A stretch of DNA of 64,000 nucleotides, from positions 4,154,001 to 4,218,000 of the forward strand of contig NZ_CP162023.1 in assembly GCF_041320275.1 (NCBI RefSeq). The letters run 5' to 3'. This document shows, in pieces, positions 38,870-48,181 of the stretch. The notes under the pieces were generated by a model, which was given only the letters and a program-made list of their open reading frames with translations, was not told where the DNA came from and did no database searches. Source of the DNA: Mumia sp. Pv4-285. Lineage in GTDB: Bacteria; Actinomycetota; Actinomycetes; Propionibacteriales; Nocardioidaceae. Each line of letters opens with the position of its first letter. The first letter of the stretch is position 1. The position numbers were made by a program, and so were the translations under genes.

Positions 38870-41083
38870 TCAGGCCCTGGCGGGCTCCGGCGTCGGCTCG
38901 GCACGCTCGCCGAGACGCTTGGCCAGCTGGTCGCCCTCGATGTCGAGGTTAGGGATCAGCCGGTCGAGCCACTTCGGCAGCCACCAGGCCGCCTTGCCTG
39001 CGATGGCCATGAACGCGGGGATCAGCGTCATCCGGACCAGGAACGCATCGGCGAGGATGCCGAACGCGAGACCGAACCCGATCGGCTTGATCATCGCCAT
39101 CGGGCTGATGATGAAGCTGCCGAACACCGAGATCATGATGATCGCGGCCGCGGTGACCACGCGGGCGCTGTGGCTGAAGCCGGTGACCACCGAGGCGTTG
39201 GCGTCGCCGGTGTGGACGAAGTCCTCACGCATCCGCGAGACCAGGAACACCTGGTAGTCCATCGCGAGACCGAACAGGATGCCCACCATGAGCAGCGGCA
39301 GGATGCTGATGATCGGTCCCGGCGTGTCGACACCGAACAGACCGGACAGCCAGCCCCACTGGAAGACGGCCACGGTCGCACCGAGCGCCATGCCGACGGA
39401 CAGAAGGAAGCCGATCACGGCCGACAGCGGGACCAGCAGCGAGCGGAACACCAGGATCAGAAGGATGAACGCCAGTCCGACGACGAGCGCCAGGTAGACC
39501 GGCAGAGCGTCGGCGAGCTTCTCCGACACGTCGACCGAGACGGCGGTCTGACCGCTGACCAGCACGTCGGCGCCGGTGTCGGCCTGGACGCCGCTCACCG
39601 CGTCGCGGATCTCGTGGACGAGGTCCTGCGTGGCGGCCTCCGCGGGCCCGCTCGTCGGGACGACGGTGATCGTCGCCAGGTCGGCGTTCGGGATCACCTG
39701 AGCGGGGACCACGGCACCGACCAACGTGTCGATCCCCTCGATCGCCGACGTCGCCGCAGCGACCGCAGCGTCCGGGTCGGCGGCGTCCTTCGTGTCCACG
39801 ACGACCAGGAGCGGACCGTTGGCGCCCGCGCCGAAGCTGTCGGAGATGAGGTCGTACGCCTTGCGCTGCGTCGTGTCGACCGCTGCGGTCCCGTCGTCGG
39901 GCAGCGACTCCTGCAGCGACATCACCGGGATCGACGCGACAGCGGCAACGAGCACTCCAACGACGGCCACGACGCCCTTGCGGCGCGAGACCAGACCCGC
40001 CCAGCGCTGTCCCAGCGCCGGCTTGCCCGAGTGGTCGTCGGCCTCGGGGTCGTGCTGACGCAGCCCGGGGATCTTGCCCTTCGTGATGCGCCGCTTGGCG
40101 AACCCGAAGAGAGCCGGGAGGAGCGTGAGCGCGATCAGCACCGAGATCGCGACCGTCGCGGCAGCGGCGAGGCCCATCTCCGTGAGGATCGAGATGTTGA
40201 CGACGGACAGGCCCGCGAGCGCGATGACGACGGTCAGGCCCGCGAACACGACGGCGCTGCCGGCGGTGCCGACGGCGCGACCGGCCGCCTCCTCCGGCTC
40301 GCGGCCGCTCATCACCTCGTGGCGGTAGCGGGAGACGATGAAGAGGGCGTAGTCGATGCCGACGGCGAGGCCGAGCATCGTCGCCAGGATCGGCGTCGTG
40401 GACCCGAGGGACATGAACCCGGTCAGCGCGGTGATGCCCGAGATGCCGATGCCGACGCCGATCAGCGCCGTGAGGAGCGGCATACCGGCGGCGATCAGGG
40501 ACCCGAAGGTGATCAGGAGGACGACCAGGGCGACGACGATGCCGATCAGCTCCGACGAACCGGTCTCCGGCATCGCGGTGAGCGCGTCGCCACCGACCTC
40601 GACGGTCATCCCCGCCTCACGTCCGGCGTCCGGCGCCGCTTCGAGCGCGTCGATCTGGGCCTCGGACAGGTCGATCGACTGCGTGTCGTAGCTGATCGTC
40701 GTGTAGGCGACCGTCTCGTCCGGAGACACCTGCTTGGCCTGGAACGGATCGACGGCGCTGATCACACCGTCCTCGTTGCCGAGCTCGTCCACGGTCTGCG
40801 TGACGACGGCGGCGTACTCGGGGTCGGTGACCTTCGAGCCCTCCGGCGCCTGGAAGACGACGCGTGCGGTGGCACCGTCAGCGGCGGCGTCGGGGTTGCG
40901 CTCCTTCATCAGGTCGAACGCCTGGACGGACTCGAGGCCCGGCATCGAGAAGTTGTCGGAGGTCTTCCCCGACAGCGTCGCCGCACCGGTGCCGGCGATG
41001 ACGAGCGCGAGGAGCCACGCGACGAGGACGCCCTTGCGGTGGCGGAACGACCACCGTCCGAGGCGGTAGAGGTACCAGGACAC
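38870..41083 (-). CDS. MMPL/RND family transporter
   Basis: 737 residues with two repeats of one helix, a large external domain and five helices. Motifs GLAVGIDYALFIVSRYRHE (first repeat, with the proton-relay Asp-Tyr) and GLAMDYQVFLVSRMREDF (second) are MMPL hallmarks. Exports lipids or drugs in other actinobacteria. It lies 43 nt downstream of a TetR gene in the same direction. Confidence 0.93.
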   Translation of the reverse strand: MSWYLYRLGRWSFRHRKGVLVAWLLALVIAGTGAATLSGKTSDNFSMPGLESVQAFDLMKERNPDAAADGATARVVFQAPEGSKVTDPEYAAVVTQTVDELGNEDGVISAVDPFQAKQVSPDETVAYTTISYDTQSIDLSEAQIDALEAAPDAGREAGMTVEVGGDALTAMPETGSSELIGIVVALVVLLITFGSLIAAGMPLLTALIGVGIGISGITALTGFMSLGSTTPILATMLGLAVGIDYALFIVSRYRHEVMSGREPEEAAGRAVGTAGSAVVFAGLTVVIALAGLSVVNISILTEMGLAAAATVAISVLIALTLLPALFGFAKRRITKGKIPGLRQHDPEADDHSGKPALGQRWAGLVSRRKGVVAVVGVLVAAVASIPVMSLQESLPDDGTAAVDTTQRKAYDLISDSFGAGANGPLLVVVDTKDAADPDAAVAAATSAIEGIDTLVGAVVPAQVIPNADLATITVVPTSGPAEAATQDLVHEIRDAVSGVQADTGADVLVSGQTAVSVDVSEKLADALPVYLALVVGLAFILLILVFRSLLVPLSAVIGFLLSVGMALGATVAVFQWGWLSGLFGVDTPGPIISILPLLMVGILFGLAMDYQVFLVSRMREDFVHTGDANASVVTGFSHSARVVTAAAIIMISVFGSFIISPMAMIKPIGFGLAFGILADAFLVRMTLIPAFMAIAGKAAWWLPKWLDRLIPNLDIEGDQLAKRLGERAEPTPEPARA

Positions 41084-41126
41084 GATGTCTCCTGTGGTTC
41101 GTGCGCCCGCGGGCGCGAGGGAGGGA

Positions 41127-41705
41127 TCAGGGAGCGGAAGGGGTGACGCCGAGTGCGGGCAGCAGCACGGCGTCGATGAAGCGGGAGACGTAGGCGACGT
41201 CGGCCACCTCGCCGTCGATGACCTCGCGCAGCAGCGCGGGGCCGATCATCGTGACGATCACGAAGGGCAGTGCAGGGTTGTCGGGCGCGACCTCGCCACG
41301 CCGCACCGCGCGATCGAGAAGGATCCCGACCTCGGCCGACCGACTGGTGACGATGCGCTCGCGCACCGACTCGGCGAGCTCGGGGTGGGTCTTGCAGGCG
41401 TGGATGACCGCGACGACGAGGTCCATCTCAGGGTCGTCGACGTCCTCGTGCTCGCAGGCGAGCCCGATGAGGTCTCCACGCAGGCTGCCCGTGTCGGGGA
41501 GCTGCGAGGGCTCGGGGGCGAGGGCGCCGATCGCTGCGACGACGAGCGCCTCCTTGCTCCCCCACTGGCGGTAGAGGGTGGCCTTGCTGGAGCGGGTCGC
41601 CTCGGCGACCTTGTCCATCGTCAGCTTGTCGTAGCCAACGTCGGCGAGCAGGCGCAGCACAGCGGCGTACAGCTGGTCGGTGCGCTCAGGAGTCAAGCGG
41701 CTCAC
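41127..41705 (-). CDS. TetR family regulator of the MMPL gene
   Basis: 192 residues. Helix-turn-helix AVLRLLADVGYDKLTMDKVAEATRSSKATLYRQWGSKEALV (about 15-55) and a TetR C-terminal (TetR_C_11-like) domain. First gene of a tetR-mmpL unit, so it probably represses both through the dyad just upstream. Confidence 0.93.
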   Translation of the reverse strand: MSRLTPERTDQLYAAVLRLLADVGYDKLTMDKVAEATRSSKATLYRQWGSKEALVVAAIGALAPEPSQLPDTGSLRGDLIGLACEHEDVDDPEMDLVVAVIHACKTHPELAESVRERIVTSRSAEVGILLDRAVRRGEVAPDNPALPFVIVTMIGPALLREVIDGEVADVAYVSRFIDAVLLPALGVTPSAP

Positions 41706-41753
41706 GGAAGACCTCGGTGATCAAGGAGGAACGAAACGGCTGGGCATATCGAA

Positions 41754-41768
41754 ACGAAACGGTTTCGT
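41754..41768. promoter_or_regulatory. TetR-type operator ACGAAAC-G-GTTTCGT
   Basis: A perfect 7-bp dyad 49 nt upstream of tetR, with an extra half site GAACGAAACGG at 41729-41739. It lies between tetR and the divergent acyl-CoA dehydrogenase gene and could control both. Confidence 0.7.
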
Positions 41769-41853
41769 ATCGATCTTAGGTCGTGGTGCGCCAAAGCGAA
41801 GCTCACCGAGGCGTGGCCTCGCTCACAGTGCCCGTCCGGGTAGCGTCTGGGCC

Positions 41854-43788
41854 ATGGCCGATCTCGCGACGTCCCTCCGCACCGCCCTCGACGGTCCGTA
41901 CGCCGACGCCCGCGCTGCGGCGCGACAGCTGCTCACGGACACCGGCGTGCTCACCGACCCGACGCTCTCGCTCGAGGACCAGCGCACCCGCACCCGCGAC
42001 GCCGTGCTCGCTCTCGCCGCGTCCGACGTCCCGGCGGCCGGGTTCGCCAAGGCACACGGCGGCACCGGCGACATCGGCGCCTCGCTCGTCGGGTTCGAGA
42101 CGCTCGTGTACGCCGACGTCTCCCTCATGGTGAAGTCCGGCGTGCAGTGGGGCCTGTTCGGTGGCGCGATCGAGAACCTCGGCACCGCCCGGCACCACGA
42201 GCAGTACCTCCCCGACGTGATCTCCGGCGACCTGCTCGGCTGCTTCGCGATGACCGAGACCGGCCACGGCAGCGACGTGCAGAGCCTCGAGACCACGGCG
42301 ACCTACGACCCGGCCACGGGAGAGATCGTCGTCGACTCGCCGACGCCGAGCGCCCGCAAGGACTACATCGGAGGCGCCGCGCACGACGCGACGATGGCTG
42401 CGGTCTTCGCCCAGCTCGTGACCGCCGGCCCCGGTGAGGAGCCGACCTCGCGTGGCGTCCACTGCGTGCTCGTCCCGATCCGCGACGCGGACGGGCGCGA
42501 CCTGCCTGGCATCACCACGTCGGACTGCGGGGTCAAGGGCGGCCTCAACGGCGTCGACAACGGACGCATCGTCTTCGACCAGGTGCGGGTCCCCCGGGCC
42601 AACCTGCTCGACCAGTACGCCTCGGTGGCCGATGACGGCACCTACTCGTCCCCCATCGATAACCCGAACCGCCGCTTCTTCACGATGCTCGGCACGCTCA
42701 TCCGCGGCCGGGTCAGCATCGCGGGTGCCAGCGGTGCGGCCTCGCGGCAGGCCCTCGCGATCGCCGTCCGGTACGCGCTCCAGCGCCGCCAGTTCGGCGC
42801 CCCCGGTGCGGGTCCCGACGAGGACCACGAGGTTCTGCTCATGGACTACCGCACCCACCAGCGGCGGCTCCTGCCCGCGCTCGCCCGGTCGTACGCGCTC
42901 CAGATCGCGCAGAACGAGCTCGTCACGACACTGGCCCGCATCCAGGGTTCCGACGCGGAGGCCGACCCGCGCGAGCAGCGCGAGCTCGAGGCGCTCGCCG
43001 CGGGGGTCAAGGCCTACGCGTCGTGGCACGCGAGCGCGACGATCCAGGACTGCCGCGAGGCGTGCGGCGGCGCCGGCTACCTCGCCGCGAACCGGCTGAC
43101 GACCCTCAAGGCCGACACCGACGTCTTCACGACGTTCGAGGGCGACAACACCGTCCTCATGCAGCTGGTCGGCAAGGAGCTGCTGACGGGGTACGCCGAC
43201 GAGGTCCGAGGGCTCGACCCGGTCGGGATGGCATCGTTCGCGGTCGCGAACGCCGCCGAGGTGGTGCTCGAGCGTACGCCCGTGGCGCCGCTGGTCGCCC
43301 GGCTGCGCGACGCCGCACGGCGCGAGGGCGACGAGCCCGACCTGCTCGACCGCGGCACACAGCTCGCCCTGCTCACCGACCGGGAGGAGCACCTGCTCGA
43401 GACCCTGGCGCGGCGGATGCAGTCAGCACGCAAGGACTCCGGCGCGGCGGCGTTCGCGGCGGTGAACAGCGCCCAGGACCACCTCGTGCACCTCGGCCGC
43501 GCCCACGTCGAGCGCGTCGTCCTCGACGCGTTCGTGGCGACCGTCGCCGAGGTCGAGGACAACGACGTGCGCGCGGTGCTCGACGCGGTCTGCGACCTCT
43601 TCGCGGTCAGCGCCGTCGAGGACGACAAGGCGTGGTTCCTCGAGCACCGGCGGCTCTCGGTGGGGCGGGCCAAGAACGTGACCGTGACGGTCAACGAGCT
43701 CTGCGAGAAGCTCCGCCCGCACGCGGCCGACCTCGTCGACGCGTTCGGGATCCCCGAGCACCTGCTCGACGTCGAGATGATGCACTAG
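41854..43788 (+). CDS. Acyl-CoA dehydrogenase/oxidase
   Basis: 644 residues, longer than standard dehydrogenases (about 380). Core ACAD motifs FAMTETGHGSDVQSLETTA (FAD/substrate) and RQFGAP, then CREACGGAGYLAANRL...TFEGDNTVLMQ, followed by an additional C-terminal helical domain of acyl-CoA oxidase type. It may pass electrons to O2 or ETF; a deciding residue cannot be read by eye. A TAGCGT ends 7 nt before the ATG, suggesting a leaderless mRNA. Confidence 0.9.
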   Translation: MADLATSLRTALDGPYADARAAARQLLTDTGVLTDPTLSLEDQRTRTRDAVLALAASDVPAAGFAKAHGGTGDIGASLVGFETLVYADVSLMVKSGVQWGLFGGAIENLGTARHHEQYLPDVISGDLLGCFAMTETGHGSDVQSLETTATYDPATGEIVVDSPTPSARKDYIGGAAHDATMAAVFAQLVTAGPGEEPTSRGVHCVLVPIRDADGRDLPGITTSDCGVKGGLNGVDNGRIVFDQVRVPRANLLDQYASVADDGTYSSPIDNPNRRFFTMLGTLIRGRVSIAGASGAASRQALAIAVRYALQRRQFGAPGAGPDEDHEVLLMDYRTHQRRLLPALARSYALQIAQNELVTTLARIQGSDAEADPREQRELEALAAGVKAYASWHASATIQDCREACGGAGYLAANRLTTLKADTDVFTTFEGDNTVLMQLVGKELLTGYADEVRGLDPVGMASFAVANAAEVVLERTPVAPLVARLRDAARREGDEPDLLDRGTQLALLTDREEHLLETLARRMQSARKDSGAAAFAAVNSAQDHLVHLGRAHVERVVLDAFVATVAEVEDNDVRAVLDAVCDLFAVSAVEDDKAWFLEHRRLSVGRAKNVTVTVNELCEKLRPHAADLVDAFGIPEHLLDVEMMH

Positions 43789-43793
43789 CGCCC

Positions 43794-43818
43794 GGTCTCG
43801 AGACGAGCGATCGAGACC
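43794..43818. repeat. GGTCTCGA/TCGAGACC hairpin at convergent stops
   Basis: Perfect 8-bp arms with a 9-nt loop, a shortened member of the dispersed GGTCTCGAT family, ending on the SIMPL stop codon. Likely doubles as terminator. Confidence 0.7.
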
Positions 43819-44489
43819 TACCCCGCCGCGGTCTCGAAGTCCGCCGTCACCTCGCAGGACACCTCGATGTCGTCCGGTCGGAGTTCCATGCCTCCGCCGC
43901 CGGACGGCGCCGCCGCAGCGCGCATCGCGACACCGACGCCGCCACCACCAGCGGCGATGTGCGGCCGCAGCCCTTCCTCGTACAGCGCGGCGAGCCGCAC
44001 CGCGCCGAGTCCGAGCGCGTCCGCGTAGGCCTGTGCCCGTGCCACGGCGTCCCGCGCGGCCGATGCGCGCACCTGGGCGACGGCGGCATCGCGGCGCACG
44101 TCGGTCAGCGCCCAGTCGACGCCTCCGACGGACACCCCGTCGATCAGCGCCACCTTGCTCGCCCATCGCGACAGCGCCCCGAAGTCACGGAACTTCACCC
44201 GGACGCCAGCGCTCGCTCGGAAGCGCCGGACCTTGACCTGCTCCTCCTGCGCGCTCGGCTTGATCCACTCGTCGAACGTCCACGCCGAGACCTGGTCTGA
44301 CCCCCACCAGGTCGCCGCACCTCCGGCGACCTGGTCCTTGGCCCCGGCCACGAGCGTGCCGTGGGCGCGCTCCGCGGCTGTGACGACGTCCTCGCGGCGC
44401 GCTGCGGAGAACGAGACCGACAACCGGAGCGTCCCCCGCTCGGCGGGGATGTGCTGGGTGGCGCGTCCGGCCACGGTGATCTTCGGCAT
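43818..44489 (-). CDS. SIMPL (DUF541) domain protein
   Basis: 223 residues. ITVAGRATQHIPAERGTLRLSVSF and the later DAVARAQAYADALGLGAVRLAALYEEGLRP are typical of the SIMPL/BP26 family. Unlike most members it has no signal peptide, so it is predicted cytosolic. A Gly-rich segment (GGGGVGVAMRAAAAPSGGGG) precedes the last strand. TAGTCT lies 7 nt before the ATG. Function unknown; relatives have been linked to oxidative stress. Confidence 0.88.
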   Translation of the reverse strand: MPKITVAGRATQHIPAERGTLRLSVSFSAARREDVVTAAERAHGTLVAGAKDQVAGGAATWWGSDQVSAWTFDEWIKPSAQEEQVKVRRFRASAGVRVKFRDFGALSRWASKVALIDGVSVGGVDWALTDVRRDAAVAQVRASAARDAVARAQAYADALGLGAVRLAALYEEGLRPHIAAGGGGVGVAMRAAAAPSGGGGMELRPDDIEVSCEVTADFETAAG

Positions 44490-44513
44490 GGCCCGAAGAC
44501 TACGCGAGAGAGG

Positions 44514-45077
44514 TCAGCCTTCGACCGGCTCGAGGATGCGCTGGAAGAGGACGTGGTCCTGCCAGCGCCCGTCGATCTTCAGGTACTCCTCGGCGACGCC
44601 GATCGGTGTGAACCCCGTACGCCTCAGCACCGCCTGGGAGGCCGCGTTGTGCAGCAGCGTCGCCGCCTGGAGACGGTGAAGGCCGAGGCCGGCGGCGTAC
44701 CCACTGATCGCTTCCACTGCGCCCGTCATCAGGCCGCGCCCGGTGTGGGCGCCGTCCAGCCAGTAGCCGAGGTGGCCGTTGCGGAAGACGCCGAGCACGA
44801 TGTCGTTGACGTTCACCGAGCCGACCACGTCCTCGCCGTGGAAGATCAGCGAGGTGATGCTCGTCCCGACGATGTCGGAGGCTTCGCGCTGTCCGAGGCG
44901 ACGCACCTGCTCGTCCACGGTGTAGTAGTCGTCGTCGCGGACCGGCTCCCACCGCGCGAGGTGCTCGCGGTTCCGTACGCACGCCGCTGCAAGCGCCGCC
45001 GCGTCACCGACCCGGGCATGACGCAGGAGGTGCCCGTCTCCGAGGTCGACCTCGAGCGCCGTCGATCCCGAGGTCAT
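44514..45077 (-). CDS. GNAT family N-acetyltransferase (RimJ/RimL-like)
   Basis: 187 residues: LRHARVGDAAALAAACVRNREHLARWEP, then GYWLDGAHTGRGLMTGAVEAISGYAAGLGLHRLQAATLLHNAASQAVLRRTGF in outline, with the acetyl-CoA loop (GRGLMT) of the ribosomal-protein-Ser/Ala acetyltransferase branch. Its ATG overlaps the NDH-2 stop by 4 nt (ATGA). Confidence 0.9.
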   Translation of the reverse strand: MTSGSTALEVDLGDGHLLRHARVGDAAALAAACVRNREHLARWEPVRDDDYYTVDEQVRRLGQREASDIVGTSITSLIFHGEDVVGSVNVNDIVLGVFRNGHLGYWLDGAHTGRGLMTGAVEAISGYAAGLGLHRLQAATLLHNAASQAVLRRTGFTPIGVAEEYLKIDGRWQDHVLFQRILEPVEG

Positions 45078-46591
45078 CCGCGGGGCTTGGAGCGCGCGAC
45101 TGCCTTCGCCTGGTCGGTGTCCGCGTCGCTGGCGGCGGCGTCGGCGCGCCGAGCGGCCGCGTCGTCGAGCTCGTCCACCACCGCGTCGGCCTCGGCGCTC
45201 TCGACCCGCACCTTCTCGGTCTCGGTGCCGGCGACCGTGTCCGCCTGGCCGTCGCTGCTCTGCCGCGGAGGCATCAGCTCGCTCGACGGCGCACTCAGGA
45301 CAGCACGTGCCGGCGCGACCCGGGCGATCACCGGTGGTGTCTCGCCGACGATCGCGTTGTGCCCGCCGCGCCAGAAGATGTAGCGCGAACCGAGGTTGAT
45401 CATCGTCGCGAGCCGGTTGCGGTTCCCGAGGAGGAAGTACAGGTGGACGATGATCCACACGACCCACGCGGGGAAGCCGGTCAGCTTGCCGGTGAACTTC
45501 GACTCCGCGACGGCCGAGCTGCGGCCGATCGTGGCCATCGTGCCCTTGTCGAAGTACTTGAAGGGCTTGTGGTCCTTGCCGGCGAGACGCTTCTTGATGT
45601 CCTCCGCCGCGAACTCGCCGCCCTGCAGCGCCGGCTGAGCCAGCTGTGGCAGCGCGCGGTCGCCGTCCTCGACGGCGACGTCGCCGACGGCGTACACGTT
45701 CTCGAGGCCCTGCACGCGGAGGTGGTCGTCGACCATGATGCGGCGGCCTCGGCCGAGCGGGACACCCCAGTCCGCGATGACCGGGTGGGTGGTGATCCCG
45801 GAGGCCCACACGACCATGTCGGCGCCGACGAACTCGTCGTCGTTGACGACGACGCCGTCGGGGCGCACCTCCTTGACCGAGGTCTCCAGACGGAGGTCGA
45901 CGCCACGCTTCTCCAGCGACCTGCGGGTGTAGTCGCGCAGCTTCGGGGAGAACGGGGCGAGCACGTGCGGCGCCATCTCGACGAGCGTGATGTGCACGAG
46001 CTGGTTGTCGATCTCGGGGTACGTGACCGGGAGGTCGACGTTGCGCATCTCGGCCAGCGCGCCCGCCGTCTCGACGCCGGTCGCGCCACCGCCGACCACG
46101 ACGACGCGCAGCTCGCGGTCCTGGCCGTTGACGGCCGCGTCCTCGAGGATCGCGAACAGCCGGTCACGGACGGCGAGCGCCTGCGAGCGCCGGTAGAGCG
46201 GCAGCGAGAACTCCTCGGCACCGGGGATGCCGAAGAAGTTGGCCGTCGCACCCGCCGCGATGACCAGGTAGTCGTACGAGAGGGTCAGCCCGCCGTCGAG
46301 GTTGATCGTCCGCGTCGAGTGCTCCATCGAGGTGACGGTGCCCTTGAGGAACCTGACGTTCTCCTGCTTCCCGCGCAGCGAGCGGAGGAACCACGTGATG
46401 TCGCCGGGGTTCAGGGTCGACGTCGCGACCTGGTAGAGGAGCGGCTGGAACGTGTTGTACGTGTGCCGGTCCACCAGCGTCACGTCGACGTCAGCCCGCT
46501 TCAGCGCCCGTACTGCGGATACTCCGCCGAACCCGCCGCCGACGACCACGACGTGGGGTCGCGTGCGCGGCATCACCTGCGATTCGTCCAT
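45074..46591 (-). CDS. ndh: Type II NADH dehydrogenase
   Basis: 505 residues. FAD motif VVVVGGGFGGVSAVRAL, NADH motif VVVVGGGATGVETAGALAE, quinone-region AQPALQGGEFAAEDI, and a C-terminal membrane-binding part (FPAWVVWIIVHLYFLLG). A long acidic tail with Ala/Asp runs after residue 430. Start MDESQ (46591) follows a TACGCT -10 by 6 nt; an upstream in-frame start would add 10 residues. Divergent from lpd. Confidence 0.93.
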   Translation of the reverse strand: MDESQVMPRTRPHVVVVGGGFGGVSAVRALKRADVDVTLVDRHTYNTFQPLLYQVATSTLNPGDITWFLRSLRGKQENVRFLKGTVTSMEHSTRTINLDGGLTLSYDYLVIAAGATANFFGIPGAEEFSLPLYRRSQALAVRDRLFAILEDAAVNGQDRELRVVVVGGGATGVETAGALAEMRNVDLPVTYPEIDNQLVHITLVEMAPHVLAPFSPKLRDYTRRSLEKRGVDLRLETSVKEVRPDGVVVNDDEFVGADMVVWASGITTHPVIADWGVPLGRGRRIMVDDHLRVQGLENVYAVGDVAVEDGDRALPQLAQPALQGGEFAAEDIKKRLAGKDHKPFKYFDKGTMATIGRSSAVAESKFTGKLTGFPAWVVWIIVHLYFLLGNRNRLATMINLGSRYIFWRGGHNAIVGETPPVIARVAPARAVLSAPSSELMPPRQSSDGQADTVAGTETEKVRVESAEADAVVDELDDAAARRADAAASDADTDQAKAVARSKPRG

Positions 46592-46685
46592 ACTTCGAGC
46601 GTACGCCGGGGATTCGGGCACCGCGTATCTGGTCGATCACACGTCCGCCGACGGGTGATGTGCCTCACGTCCCTAGGATTGGGGT

Positions 46686-48098
46686 ATGAGCGATCACTTC
46701 GACGTCGTCGTCCTTGGCGCCGGACCGGGCGGCTACGTCGCCGCGATCCGTGCCGCGCAGCTCGGCAAGACCGTGGCTGTCATCGAACCCGAGTACTGGG
46801 GAGGTGTCTGCCTCAACGTCGGGTGCATCCCGAGCAAGTCGCTGCTGCGCAACGCGGAGCTGGCGCACATCATCACGCACGAGGCCGAGTCCGTCTTCGG
46901 CATCGGCGTCGGTGACGTCACCCTCGACTACGGCAAGGCGTACTCGCGCAGCCGTGAGGTCGCGGACGGCCGCGTCAAGGGCGTCCACTACCTGATGAAG
47001 AAGAACAAGATCACCGAGATCCACGGCACGGGCGTCTTCACCGACCCGAAGACGATCGACGTCACCCTCAACGACGGCGGCAGTCAGCAGGTCACGTTCG
47101 ACGCCTGCATCATCGCGACCGGCTCGTCCACCCGGCTCCTCCCGGGCACGGAGCTGTCGGATCGTGTCGTCACCTACAAGGAGCAGATCCTCGCAGACTC
47201 CGTCCCCGAGTCGATCGTCGTCGCCGGAGCGGGCGCGATCGGCGTCGAGTTCGCGTACGTCCTGAGCTCGTACGGCGTCAAGGTCACCATCGTCGAGTTC
47301 CTCGACCGCGCCGTCCCCAACGAGGACGCCGACGTGTCCAAGGAGCTCACCCGCGCCTACAAGAAGCTCGGCATCGACATCCTGACCTCGACCCGTGTCG
47401 ACGCGATCGACGACTCCGGCGACAAGGTCAAGGTCACCGTCACCCGCAACCCGGAGGGCGACGCGAAGCAGGAGGTCCTCGAGGCCGACAAGGTCCTGCA
47501 GGCGATCGGCTTCGCACCGCGCAGCGAGGGCATCGGCCTCGAGAAGGCGGGCGTCAACGTCTCGCCGCGCGGCGCGATCGAGATCGACGACTACATGCGG
47601 ACCAACGTCGACGGCATCTACGCGATCGGCGACGTCACCGCCAAGCTGATGCTCGCCCACGTCGCGGAGGCGCAGGGCGTCGTCGCCGCCGAGACCATCG
47701 GCGGCGTCGAGACGTTCCCGCTCGACTACGTGATGATGCCGCGCGCGACCTTCTGCCACCCTCAGATCGCGTCGTTCGGCTACACCGAGGCGCAGGCGCG
47801 TGAGCTCGGCTTCGACGTCCAGGTCGACAAGTTCCCGTTCAGCGCGAACGGCAAGGCACCCGGTCTCGCCGACACGGCCGGGTTCGTCAAGCTGGTGACC
47901 GACAAGACCTACAAGGAGCTTCTCGGCGCGCACCTCGTCGGCCCCGAGGTCACCGAGATGCTGGGCGAGCTGACGCTGGCGCAGCGCTGGGACCTCACCG
48001 CCGACGAGGTGGCCCGCAACGTGCACGCGCACCCCACGCTGTCGGAGGCCGTGCAGGAAGTCATCCACGGGGCCGCCGGACACATGATCAACCTCTGA
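46686..48098 (+). CDS. lpdA: Dihydrolipoamide dehydrogenase (E3)
   Basis: 470 residues. Redox disulfide in [17 protein letters not shown] motif [16 protein letters not shown] motif [18 protein letters not shown], and C-terminal His-Glu of [18 protein letters not shown] (46674-46679) is 6 nt upstream of the ATG, so leaderless. E3 component of 2-oxoacid dehydrogenases; the E1/E2 genes are elsewhere. Confidence 0.96.
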   Translation: MSDHFDVVVLGAGPGGYVAAIRAAQLGKTVAVIEPEYWGGVCLNVGCIPSKSLLRNAELAHIITHEAESVFGIGVGDVTLDYGKAYSRSREVADGRVKGVHYLMKKNKITEIHGTGVFTDPKTIDVTLNDGGSQQVTFDACIIATGSSTRLLPGTELSDRVVTYKEQILADSVPESIVVAGAGAIGVEFAYVLSSYGVKVTIVEFLDRAVPNEDADVSKELTRAYKKLGIDILTSTRVDAIDDSGDKVKVTVTRNPEGDAKQEVLEADKVLQAIGFAPRSEGIGLEKAGVNVSPRGAIEIDDYMRTNVDGIYAIGDVTAKLMLAHVAEAQGVVAAETIGGVETFPLDYVMMPRATFCHPQIASFGYTEAQARELGFDVQVDKFPFSANGKAPGLADTAGFVKLVTDKTYKELLGAHLVGPEVTEMLGELTLAQRWDLTADEVARNVHAHPTLSEAVQEVIHGAAGHMINL

Positions 48099-48119
48099 CC
48101 GAGGCCCTTCGTACGACGA

Positions 48120-48166
48120 AAGACCCGGCGTCCCTCCCCGATTCAGGGGAGGAACGCCGGGTCTTC
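48120..48166 (+). terminator. Strong rho-independent-type terminator after lpdA
   Basis: AAGACCCGGCGTCCCTCCCC and GGGGAGGAACGCCGGGTCTT form a nearly perfect stem with loop GATTCA, followed by CTTGT. Probably bidirectional with the convergent LVIVD gene. Confidence 0.92.
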
Positions 48167-48181
48167 TTGTCAGGTCTTGCG

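Noticed and set aside
39170-41146. Plus-strand frame of about 650 codons opposite the MMPL gene
   Set aside because: Shadow of a conserved transporter; no domain visible.
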